Assembly: GCA_964019055.1 (NCBI GenBank)
Contig: OZ025217.1
Span: 4,572,617 to 4,636,616, forward strand
Length of the DNA stretch: 64,000 nt
Direction of reading: 5' to 3'
Source of the DNA: Anthopleura xanthogrammica
Lineage: Eukaryota > Cnidaria > Anthozoa > Actiniaria > Actiniidae
Shown here: piece by piece, positions 23,237 through 38,523 of the stretch
Position numbering within the stretch: position 1 is the stretch's first letter
How the letters are laid out: each line of letters opens with the position of its first letter
Notes under the pieces: model-generated
What the model was told of the DNA's origin: nothing
Seen by the model: only the letters and a program-made list of their open reading frames with translations
The model's database searches: none
Program-made: the position numbers and the translations under genes

Positions 23237-25392
23237 CTGAATTTAAAGCAAAAACGTCGATCATTTTCTACCTATTGTAGCCGTTAGGCTTACAAAACAT
23301 CGTCATTTTATTTTAAGTACATTTTTTATTCTTCTCTTAATTAGTCCTAATTGCTTAAGGTATAATATGCGTCATAGATTTGGAGATAACTAACCACCCA
23401 AAGTAATTTCAGTTGATTGTGAGCTAAAAAATCCAGGTTCAAGTGCTTGTCTATCTAATAAATTTAAATGTACATTATTGCAGTAATCTTCCTGATAAGT
23501 GAGCTAGATTATATTTTTTTGTCAAGAAAACTCCCAAACTCGTAATGGAACTAAAAGCCTAAATCTTGAATTTTTAAGGACCACTAAGCTCATTGCCAAA
23601 GGTGTGTTCATTAGTACGTTAACTTCAATCACAAAGTTCTAATTGAACTGATAAATTTAGTTAATATGTAACGTGATATTCTGTTAAAAAGAATCGATAA
23701 AAGCATCATATGAAAGCAATATTTTTGTCTAAGAAGAACAAGGTATAATGAATCGTTTTCGACTGAAAACGATTAAATATAGGATCTGCGAGTTCAAACA
23801 AAAAGCCATTACAGTAAAGACGAACTGATAGCATCCCAGCGGTCGCTTTGCTTTGTTTTTACTTTCCTTTCTTATAAAGAATTTGGTTTAAATGGCTTTT
23901 TACATAACCTCGTGTAATCATGATATATCAGTTATTGTTGTTGTTGAAGTGGTATTGCTTACATGTGTGTTGTAGTTCAAGATTTTCCAATTACTTGGTT
24001 ACTTCTGTTACTTGGTAACCCCTAAATAAAATCACATCTTTGGCTTGAATGTCAGGTCCACAGGGAATGTCTTTCCATCATTATTGACCTCCAAAATGTA
24101 GTTCTTTTGTAGAGTTTACGAAAATTAAAGCTACAATACCAACCAGAATTCTATACTAGAATTAAGCGACCACTGAGTTGTTGGCTTAACTAACTGTTTT
24201 CGATTAACAGCTTCCCTATCTTCATGCAAATTCTATTGGTCCAACACTTCAATGAGTTAAGAGGTCGTATTCAAATGCTATTCACTTATTGGCTGATATT
24301 CAATTATTGACTGCTAGGCTTAATTATCTCACATAATACTGTAATTATAGTTGCTGTACTCACGACCAGGTTGTCAAGTAAATGTTATTGTAAACAAGCA
24401 AGAGGCGCAGGAAAAACGGGTCGCTATCTTTTCGGACCTAAAATGTAATTAGCGCTATCCAAAAAAATAAAACATTATTTTAAATATTATTAACAAGGTG
24501 ACCTCCCTGTATATATGGACTCAAATGGCGCTAAAATGCACGTAGGTGTGTAACAAATTGATGCCAGTACATCAGATCTTATCACTGTATATATAAAATA
24601 AATCAGACCTAAAAAACAAAGCAAGCCGTTTTAGAAGGGTCCCGTTTAATCTATCTTGTTATCTTTTTGATTTAAAATGATTGTTATATCCAAATTCTAT
24701 TCAAACAAGGACCTTGAATGTCCGTAAATGAATTATACAAGACCTTCTTAGTTATGTGTTTGATTATGCGCTCAACTAGTGATCTCTAACTGAAATATTA
24801 TCGTTATAATCGTCGCTTTTATGTTGAATTTTAAATTTTGGATATTCGTTTTTCTATTCAACTGCTTTTGGTACATTTCAGAGAATTAACTCTATATTTT
24901 TTATTGATAGTCTTTTTTTAACAAAATGGAAGCTCAGTCAGGTCAACTTCCCAAGATCAATAGCGATCAGGATACCAGTCAAAAAAATCGATCTGTACCT
25001 GCTATGCCACCTGCAAGCACAATTCCGCTAAATTTCCTAAACAAGGTGAAGGTGTTTTAAGAAAACAAACTTGGCCAGCATAAGGTAAAACTTTCTACCA
25101 AGATAAGCCATTATATTTTTACAAGCTTTTCATGACCTTTCCAAGAAAAAGCAATTCCGTAATTGGATATTTCTTGTCGTGTTATGAATGAAATATAACG
25201 ATGACGACATTGCAAATTTGGATAATTGTTTGGTCGATTCTCATTGGTTAATTTAGTGCCCGATGATGTGAGTGATCGAGGCGTTTCACCTTACCCACAA
25301 CAATCAAAGATATTCTGTTAAGAAAATTCTTTCTTCGACCGTCAAATTGAGCCAAGGTATTTAGTTTTTTTCTAGTATTGAAAAGAGTTTTA
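23237..25392. other. Divergent spacer between orphan gene and first CLN3-like gene
   Basis: It should hold the promoters of both genes. A 45-codon open frame starts at 24926 (MEAQSGQLPKINSDQD...) and stops at 25060, with AAG|GTGAAG as a possible donor inside it. It cannot be joined in frame to the acceptor TTTTTCTAG at about 25375, because a stop follows at once. No other gene is visible. Confidence 0.45.
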
Positions 25393-27724
25393 ATGGAAGC
25401 CGAGAAAGGTGAAAATTCCTTGAAAGAAAAACCGGACGAGCAATCTTCTTCAGCCCAGGAGGAGTCTAAGGAGTCTGAACAGGAACCCGAAAAGGAAAAT
25501 TTGGATTCAAAAGATGACGAGACTAAATCAAAGAAGCCAAGGAAGGAAAAAATTAGAAACATTATCGCTTTTTATGCTTTTGGAGCACTCATTTATACTG
25601 TCTACTCTGTTATTATCGCCGGTGCTCAGGATATTTTAGCAGGAACGTTTATTCCAACTGCTGCTGTATTGGTTACCAATGTTGGTCCATATTTCTTAGT
25701 GACAATGATAGCTCCCTATTGTATTCATCGCATTCCTTACGTCGTTAGAATCGTTTTTATTTATTCTACATTCACTGCTGGCTTATTTACGATTGTATAT
25801 GCTAAAGAAGTTTACATGAAATTGCTGGGGATTTGTATAACTTCACTTGGAGCCGGAACGGGTGAAGTGTCTTTTTTCACTCTTACTGCTTTCTATGAAC
25901 AAGTAACTGTCTCCGCGTACTCAGCAGGTACTGGAACAGGATTTATCTTAGGGCCTCTTTATTACACAGGTAAGTCAATATACGAATACACAATTCTCTC
26001 TACTTATATTCTAGCCAAAAAGAAAATATGGCAGAGGAGTAATTTTTTCTTACGTCTACCCATTAACCAGCATTATTTGTCAGTGATTCAAAAAAATACC
26101 GTCTGTATAGCCGGCGAAGAAATGACCCATTTAACTTACCTATAAAGTAATGAAATTCCAAATCAAGATGATAATCTAATCGATAAAAAAAATCGCTGAT
26201 GTTTATTAGCTGTTCATGTTTTTTCGTTATTCTGCTTTAACGATTTCGTTAGCATGACTAGAAACGTTTTTCTTTTCTCGTTATCATTATCATCATCATT
26301 ATCATCATCATCATTATCATCATCATCATATCATTTAAGTTTTCGGATTCGTAGAATACCGAGCTCTTGAGTCGAACTCATTATGCAGGATCCTCATTTT
26401 CAAAGAGTTTAAAAGCTCACGAGTACCAACGCTAACAGTGGCGGATCCAGGATTTAAAAAGGGGGGGGGGGGGGGGGGTTCCAAAATTGCATCACGCACA
26501 AAAAACTGCTGCGATCTGTTCCAATTTCATTCAATTGAGCATAAAGAGCTAGATTTCAGCTCATGGAACCACCTCTGGATCCGCCACTGGGTAACAAAAA
26601 GAATGTCAATCTCCAGCAACACAAACACAAAAATTACCGTATTTACTCGTTTAAGCGCCACCCCCGATTAAGCGCCGCCCCCGGTTAAGCGCTGCATATT
26701 AGAGCAAAATATCAAAGATCGCCACCCTCAAATTAGCGCTGTCCTGAATAAGCGCCGCAATCGAGACACTAAAAATTTAAAAAGCGTCGCGGCGGTTTAT
26801 CGAGTAAATATACGTTAACTTCGTTAACAATCCAAACAGACAATATAGACGGCCAGGCCTATAGCTGCAAAACACTGCCAAATCTTTTCAAAAAGTATTC
26901 AAAACAAAGTAACTAATGAAGTGCATTCTATTCCTTTTTTCTTCTTAGGTTTAACAACATGGTCTTGCATCACACCAAATAGAGCCATGTTAATAATGGC
27001 AGGTTCACCTCTATTTTACGTCATCATGTATATCATAATGGACAAAAAGCACGTAAATGTTAAAAAAGAACTTGAAAGCGAGACGTCAAAACATGTAAGA
27101 TTAACATGGAAAGAAAAGTTCAACACCGCCGGCCAAATCCTTCCTTTAGTAGTTTCATTATTTGTTGCTTATGTCTGTGAATATGTCACTATTCAAGCCA
27201 TAATAACCACTATGGCATTTCCAAACGCACCCTTCCCTCCACGAGTTCATTATCGTTACTATATATTCATTTTCCTCGCAGGCGAGTTCGTAGCAAGATC
27301 GTATTTAGCCGTCATAGCTTCTATAAGACCTAGTTTAATTCCTAAGCTAATAATTAGAAGAATTTGGGTCCTATCAATCATCCTTGTGGCACACCTGGCG
27401 TTTTTTCTAGCTGCTGCATGGTACCGCTTTGTTCACGATGTCTGGGTTGTATTTACTTTTATATTCACTGCTGGACTAATCGCAGGTGCAGCTTTTAATA
27501 ATGCTTTCGTTATAGTGTCAGAAAGTACTGCACCAAAGTATAAAGAGTTTGCAATGGGGTTTGCGACAATTGGAATGGGTGCAGGAACTTTCTTAGCAGG
27601 AGCAATAGGACTATTGGCCGAACCGTATCTTCGTGAACACTGCCTACTTGTCTCAAAAGTCCCTGATTATTGCTTTACTCGACCTTTTGGAGGATGGAAT
27701 GCTACAGCGGCAAGTAGCTGCTAA
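25393..27724 (+). CDS. CLN3-like: CLN3/battenin-like membrane protein, copy 1
   Basis: Exons 25393-25969 and 26949-27724 join in phase 1 (ACA G|GTAAGT ... CTTCTTAG|GT) to give 450 residues, close to human CLN3. A hydrophilic, acidic/lysine-rich N terminus (about 1-56) precedes roughly 11 hydrophobic segments. Battenin signatures are IIAGAQDILAGT in the first helix, GAGTGEVSFFTLTAFY (compare GLGEVTFLSLTAFY in animal CLN3), SAGTGTGF, CEYVTIQA (Glu270, aligned with the CLN3 EYFINQ motif) and ARSYL (Arg309). The ends of the protein are probably cytosolic. CLN3 is a lysosomal/endosomal multi-pass protein related to the major facilitator fold and implicated in glycerophosphodiester clearance. The substrate of this copy is unknown. 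An acceptor-like TTTTTCTAG 18 bp before the ATG suggests a 5' untranslated exon. AATAAA at 27739 is a likely polyadenylation signal. Confidence 0.9.
26437..26588. mobile_element. MITE-like element with poly-G tract (intron of CLN3-like copy 1)
   Basis: AGTGGCGGATCCAGG at the left and CCTCTGGATCCGCCACT at the right are inverted, about 150 bp apart. A run of about 18 G lies just inside the left end. Confidence 0.75.
26634..26815. mobile_element. MITE-like element, 'TTTAAGCGCC' family
   Basis: The left end TACCGTATTTACTCGTTTAA is mirrored by TTTATCGAGTAAATATACG at the right. The interior repeats AAGCGCCGCCCC-type words. It lies 46 bp after the previous element, in the same intron. Confidence 0.75.
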
Positions 27725-30700
27725 AATGAAAGTTTACGAATAAAAATAGAACGAAAGTGACAGTGACAGCTCGTAAATCACATGAAACGTCCTTACCTCC
27801 TTTTCAGTCTGAGTTTATTTAGTTCTAAGACCTCATAATTCCCCTTGAGAGCGTTTTAATAAACGGAATTGAAAGGAATTAAAAGTGCTGTTGCACCATA
27901 AAAATTTGTAATTTTTGACTCGCGATCTTGCTGCCTAGTTGTCATGTCAGAAACAGAAAATATCTTCTGATGCTAGATATTCTTGTCCAGGTACCTGCAC
28001 TGAAATGACAAAAGGCTGTCTGCAGCTTATTGATGTGCAGTAGCAAAGTTTTATACTTGCTTTTGAACATTTCAAGTAGAATATTGAAAAAAAAAATTAA
28101 AAATCTGTTAGTTTTTAAGAGCTATAGGTCTTGATTCGATCTTGGTAACCATGGCAACACTGCTACAAGAGGAATCGACGATGGCTAGGTACCGGTTGAA
28201 CTCAGTAGGAAATGACTTGAAACAGGACTTCCACGAATTCGTTCGTCTGTACTATATATGTAAAGTGATCTGTTTTGTTTGATTTTTAACTGAAGACCTT
28301 GAAAAATTGTAGATGATATTGATATATACGTGAAAATAAAACTCAATACTGATTTTTAAACGCATTTTTTTTCTTTCTCCCTTTGTCTCATGCTGCACCA
28401 TTCAGTTTTTATATACTCATACAGGGACGCAGGCAGGATGATTCCCTGAGGTTAATGGCATGACACGGTGTACCCCTTGCAAGTGGAAAATCCTCGCTAT
28501 GTCCGATTAGAACCTAGATCTCCTACGTAGATCAGTGCTTTTAGGGTCGTCACGTCGTCACGCAACGTTTCTCTCCCCATAAAAAGGTTAAGAGAAACGT
28601 TACGTGACAACACTAATAACTTTTGAGCTGAACTTTCTTACATGGGAATGGGATAATAACGATTTCTGAAAGTAAGTAATTTCAACGCTATTTTAACCAG
28701 AGGTGGGTTCACGGGGAAGATGCAACTAGCTGTCAGCCCTGTTCCTCGAAACTTAAATTTTCAAACAGCCGAGAAAGCCGAGGCATTTTTTTTTCTATGC
28801 CGGATTCTTCTCTCATTCATATCGTGTCTTTAACTATACTGACCTGGCTTTCCTTTTGAAATAGCCAACCCAGCCTTCACTAGATAAAATGAATGAAAAT
28901 GTTAATGTGAAACTCCCATGCAAATCATATTGACTGCTATTTAAGAAATAAAACATTTTCTCCGTGCCTTCATAGCGTGATGAAAACACAGCTCTCGACC
29001 AATGAGAGCGCGCGTACTATCTTAAGTATTTTTTTAAAAAGCAATCAAATCACATCTCTTTATTCCTGTGGTAGTTTCGTTTAGCCGAGGTTCCGGATAG
29101 TTGTTATTCTGGTCCCAAGATTTATTGTTTACTTTCCTTAAATTGGGCAAATATATAGGAAACGTTGAATTACGATGAAATTGTAAATTGAGTGCAGTTG
29201 AACAATACCAATGTTTTGAAATCCCACAGACTTTTAATGATGTCGTTGAATAGCTTACTTATAAACCAGGCTAAGCCTGTGCAGATGAGTCTGTGGTCTT
29301 CAAAAACAGCGGTTTCCATCGAATGCGAAACTGGTGTATTGAGTGCATCTAATTGGGCCATCCAGCAACCAAACCAAATATCACCATACCCAACCCGTAG
29401 TTACACTACGCAAACAAAACATCCACAATCGTAGCTAACTCAAATATTTTTAATAGATACTCTTTGGGAAAACTCAAAATGTATAAGTAAAAAAAATAAG
29501 AATAACTTAAAGGCCGTACTTTAACTTATTTGGGATATCATATTTGGGATATTGTTAGGTCCGTTGAGAGGAGCGGGGTGATAAACTTAGGTAATTTTTC
29601 AATTAAATTATTAGGTTGTTTTCAGTGCCTTGCACCATTTACTTTTTAAGACAGCCATCTGTTTTTAGAATAGCCCCATAAACCATAAAAATAAGTTTAT
29701 AATTTTTGATAACACGTTAATAGAATAATACTTTTAGATAATGTAATCTGTATTGGTAAAAATAAAATTATTGCGTAACATTTCCTTTTGCAAATGAATT
29801 TCAAATTCCTTATCAAAAGGTAAATTGACAAATAGATTTTTGATAAATTATTTCAACATTGTGCAAAGATGGCATATATTTTGCAGGATTGCCTCCGTGT
29901 TTAAAAAATAGACCTTTCCCGAGTTTGCTTGAGTGACCACGAAACAATGGCTCCATGTCGAGGTTGAATCTGATATGTCCAGACATTACTGTACTTTATC
30001 AAGTTCAACCTCGACTTATACTTTGCAAAATGGAAATGCCTTTTGTAAATTAAATAACATGTTTCAGTGTATTTTTCTCCTAACTTCTAAGCATAAGCTT
30101 CCTATGGCCATTTGCAACAAACAGTCACGTGCTGGTAATCACTTTGATAACGAATCAATTCAGCCCAAGATCCCTTTGGGAACGTTCTGCAAGGCAAACA
30201 AACTTTAAATTGATTCGCATCTTGAAGTCAAAAGTATCATATAAGAGGTAAAAGTATTTTGGAAAAGGTTTTGGGTATAAAATTAGCAATCCAGCAAAAG
30301 TTCTTTCAATAAAGGAATAAAGAAAGTCCAATGTTTTTGCCGTCCAGTAACAGTCACATGATTTTGTCTTGCAAATGGCCTATGAGCTCTGCTATGAGCT
30401 AGCGTTCTAATCCAGTCAAAAGCAAGAAAATCCATTCACAAAGATCGTGAATATTCCCAGACATGAAATATACTTCAGTAAAATATAGTTACGCTACGTA
30501 TGGCACGTTAGGCTTTTGGCTTTTGGTCGCCATCAAGATTTAATATAACGGACAGGGTTCATAGTATTTTGATTGACGGCAGCCCGAAGGCTGTAGAAAT
30601 CACACATGACCCCATCTAATTTGAGTAAATGTAATAGATTAATACAGGATTAATATTATTTAATACTGAAGGAATAGGATTTTCAGTATTCTGACGAAAA

Positions 30701-30943
30701 TTTTAAAAAATTGCGAAATTTACTAATTATTAATATATCTTCAGCGATATTTACCCACTTTCTGCTATACACATTATTTGCATTGTTTTTGTCATTTAAT
30801 TTTTATCCCCAACTTTTGTACGACTTGTCCCGGCGTGTCATATATATATAGTATGTCTTTGTAATGTCTGTCTTTGTTTTCCCTAGCACAAAATACGACT
30901 TTATTCTATTGATTTTCGCATTAATTAAACTATAGCAGTTTTG

Positions 30944-31072
30944 TCGAATTCGCTTGGATGATCACGAAACAATGGTTTAAGTCAAGGTTGGCCTTGACAA
31001 AATAAAAAAAATCAAGTTCAGTCTCGACTTGGAACCATTGTTTCGTGATTCAAGCGAATTCGGGAAAGGTCT
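30944..31072. mobile_element. MITE-like element, family K, copy 1
   Basis: Inverted termini: TCGAATTCGCTTGGATGATC, then ACGAAACAATGG, and the complement CCATTGTTTCGTGATTCAAG, then CGAATTCGGGAAAGGTCT. The interior contains a second inverted pair around CAAGTCGAGGTTGG-type sequence. Confidence 0.75.
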
Positions 31073-31078
31073 CGATAT

Positions 31079-31342
31079 AGACGCATCAAGAGTTCCGCGG
31101 AGCTGCTCAATGCGCATGCTCAGGGGATTAAAAAGTGGGATAATATTTTGTATAATATGCATTTTTTCTGTATATTTGATTCAGAATTCGCTTAACGGTA
31201 CTCGATCTTGAATATTTAGTGAAAATTGTACTTGACAAGAAAGATACAACTAAAATATAACATATTTTACAAATTTTATCCCACTTTTTAATCCCCTGAG
31301 CATGCGCATTGAGCAGCAGCGCGGAATTCTTGATGCGTGTAT
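31079..31342. mobile_element. MITE-like element directly adjoining family-K copy
   Basis: Arms of about 60 bp: ACGCATCAAGAGTTCCGCG, then CAATGCGCATGCTCAGGGGA at the left, with the complement TCCCCTGAGCATGCGCATTG, then AATTCTTGATGCGTGT at the right. It begins 6 bp after the preceding element ends. Confidence 0.8.
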
Positions 31343-31573
31343 TATAGTTCAGTCTACGTTGATCAGGTTTTGTAAAAATAATTTGATACTTAAATGGCTC
31401 TATGCTAATCCAGTATAATATAAACCCTGCCACAACCTTATTGTGGCAAATAAACATCTCAGTTTTGACTGAATTAAATAAGTGAAACTACATAAAAAAA
31501 GTTATTAGGTCGCTTTTTTATGATATAATTTCGTATTTCATACTCTGATAAAGCTTCTTTCTACAACTACAAA

Positions 31574-31742
31574 AGACCATTTTCCCGAATTCGCTTGAAT
31601 GACTACGAAACAATGGTTCCAAGTCGAGGTTGGAGTTGATGAAATACGGTAAATGTCTGTATGAATACCCTTCAACTCCAACCTCGACTTGGAAACTTAA
31701 GTTGGTTTCGTTGTCACTCAAGTGAATTCGGGGAAAGGTCTA
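31574..31742. mobile_element. MITE-like element, family K, copy 2
   Basis: The left end has CCCGAATTCGCTTGAATGAC, then ACGAAACAATGG. The right end has the complement with AAGTGAATTCGGGGAAAGGTC. Inner arms CCAAGTCGAGGTTGGAGTTG and CAACTCCAACCTCGACTTGG are exact complements. Confidence 0.8.
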
Positions 31743-31991
31743 TAACAATTTTTGTTTCTTAGTCATAAATAGAAATAAAAATTCATGCAGGTTCCTTATC
31801 CCAAAATAACTTGGATCCCCTTCCCCCTTTATTGGAAACTGGTTTCAGTCACCTATCCCCTTATCGCTTTATATAATTATAGCCATACTGTCTATGTGCA
31901 TCGGCTGATATTATATATGTGAGGTTTCTACTACTCTCACCTGCTTGAATGTCCTGCACTTCAAACAGCATAGGAGGATTTAATGTTTGTG

Positions 31992-36174
<4,183 letters not shown>

Positions 36175-38523
36175 GGTTAAAAAGTTACCCTTTTGACAAA
36201 AGGGTTGAACCTCTATTTCTTCTTGATCGCTTCGACTCACTTACACTTTCCCGAAACAACAGCTGTAGCGAAATAATTTGCATAACCTCTTCAGTCTGTA
36301 CATTGTATTTCCACCGACGCATAATTATTCCAGTTCAATAACACATAGATTGTCATTGCTTTGCTTCACTCGAGTGAATTGAATTGTGTACTCGGAGGCG
36401 TTTTGACGCGTTTTCTCAATAGAACGTCCACAGTTTCTGTGGCATGAGGAAAGTAAAACAAACTGACAAGACCAAGTTATGAAATTACCAATTTAAAATA
36501 TTTAAAAAAATTCGTTCCTCGTTTTGATCCATGAAAATCAAAGGCTTGTTGCCTCAGTGCTGATCTAGCGATGATTGTTCACTGTATTCGAAGCCTTGAC
36601 GGTTTACCGGTTTTTTCCCCCCGCAAATCTATCTAAGTCCTCCAGCTCTTTTCTGTGCCTTCGTGTTTATCGGGCTTCTTCGGTTATTAATATTCCTATG
36701 CGATTTCAGTAATAGTACGTTTAGAAATCGACTTAAATCTGACCGGCCTCAATCTTTTCAAATTCAGGACGACAATAGGAGTACCTGCTGAAGGAGTCGA
36801 ATCACTGCAGTCTCAGTGACCTTGGTACCTGTAAAAACCTCAAATTTTGTTTATTAAAATAAACATCCCATTTTTCGATTACTTCGCTTTATTATTCCTT
36901 TTCGGGCTTCATAAAAAGGTTTTAAATGCTTTTTTTTTCAATCCCAGAAAAGGTCTAACGGAGCTTATGACAGCGCTCAAGTTGAATATCATTAAATTAT
37001 TCCATTGGAACAGATTTGACAGTTTTCGCATTGTTGACATGATAATTCATACATTAATTTTGGAGGTGTAAAAAAATTAATTTAAATGTGCAACTGGGAT
37101 GAAAATTGCATAAAACTGAAAAGCTCATACAATAGGGGCCGGCTAAGGGGGCCAGAATCCCGATATTTCCTTTTTGTTATTGTTTTATTTTGTTGCTGTT
37201 GTTGTAATTGTGTAACGATATGATGAAGTCACGATGCCTTTCCGTAATCCCTTCGACGAACCTGGATCCGCCCTAATTCTACACCAGGAACATGTATGAG
37301 AAAAGCGAAAAACTTCTGATCTTGTTTGTTTCGTAAGTTTGTTTATTGAGCTGTCTGGGTTTTTTTGTTTGCTTGCTTGCTTCTTCGTGTGTCATTTGGT
37401 TTATGTACAGTGCGTGTCTTATCGGTGTCTTTTTTAGCTTGGTTTCCTTTTTTTGTCATGTTTTTTTTTTTTATTTTGTTTCTGTGTTTGCTCATATGGT
37501 TTGCTTGAGTATCTATAGATAGATAACAACAGTACACCTCCCATAAATAGAAATGAAAGGATCTTTATTATAGTCACTTTTCATTTCATTTCATTTTATT
37601 TCATTTTATTTCATTTCATTTCATTTTATTTCATTTTATTTCATTTCATTTCATCTTAGGGACAAGGTCAAAACAATTGTCCAAAATAGGGACCCGATTT
37701 TATTGATTTAGGTGGTGGGTACCGGTAGATACCCCCTCCCCCCTCAGAGACCTGTTGAAATGCTCGATGCTGGGTGTCCGTAGTGACTATTTCTATCCAC
37801 AAATACGTTGTTTAGCATACATGTAAACAGACAGTACATTCACTTCTACGATTTGACTTTTAGTTTTGGAGATATTTGAGTACAAAATCCAGGATTTCAC
37901 TTCCAGAGGTGGTGGGTACGGGGTAACACCACCCCTCCCCTCCAAATCGGGTCACGTAAGATGACAATTATTTTGACTTTGTCCCTTATTTCATTTTATA
38001 TCATTTTATTTCATTTCGTCAGTCTTATTCTTACCCTGAAACTAGAACTAGGAATTTGTATTCTAAGTCATCCGTTTTAACTGATTCAATTGCTCAGTGC
38101 CCATGGAAATTTGGAACATTTAAGTGATTGCGTGAGTTTTATCTTTTCAAGAATTATTTTGGGGATTTGTAATGACAGTAAATAATTATAATATAGCAGT
38201 GCTTACACAACCACCAGACATGTTATATGTTAACAGACTTAAGTGATAGGTAAGCGGTTCTGTGGTAGAAACTTTCCATTCAGTTTAAAATTCAACAAGA
38301 TCACCGCAAAAAAAATCATTCCATGTTTTTAACAAATTATCTTGCAAATCAGCTGTGATATTCTCAGCTTCGTTGATTGAATTGATGGGTAAACAATGGC
38401 TCATTAATTCGCCATAAGACACCGCAAACAAAAAATACGTCTATTGAAGACATATCATATATTTTTTTGACAAGTTGCTTCGGGGATTCAGTATATATTG
38501 TTGGGAACTCTAGCCAAGTTACT
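36175..38523. other. Spacer between CLN3-like copies 2 and 3
   Basis: It contains the probable promoter of copy 2 near its left end, a MITE set in an ATTTC microsatellite (annotated separately), and otherwise unique AT-rich sequence. No gene seen. Confidence 0.5.
37570..38020. repeat. (ATTTC/ATTTT)n pentamer repeat interrupted by an inverted-repeat element
   Basis: The pentamer TCATT(T) array spans about 37575-37653 and resumes at about 37986-38016. Between them, TTAGGGACAAGGTCAAAACA, then ATTGTC, at 37656 is mirrored by GACAATTATTTTGACTTTGT, then CCCTTA, ending at 37988. Inner words GGTGGTGGGTAC and GACCCGATTT / AAATCGGGTC also pair or repeat. Confidence 0.75.

Larger units (their letters stand above)
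27725..31991. other. Intergenic spacer, CLN3-like copy 1 to copy 2, repeat-rich
   Basis: Convergent 3' ends flank about 4.3 kb without a recognisable gene. It holds a short inverted repeat near 28552-28612 (GTCACGCAACGTTTCTCT / AGAGAAACGTTACGTGAC), a degenerate half of a family-K MITE near 29908-30000, two intact family-K MITEs and an adjacent inverted-repeat element, annotated separately. Confidence 0.55.
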
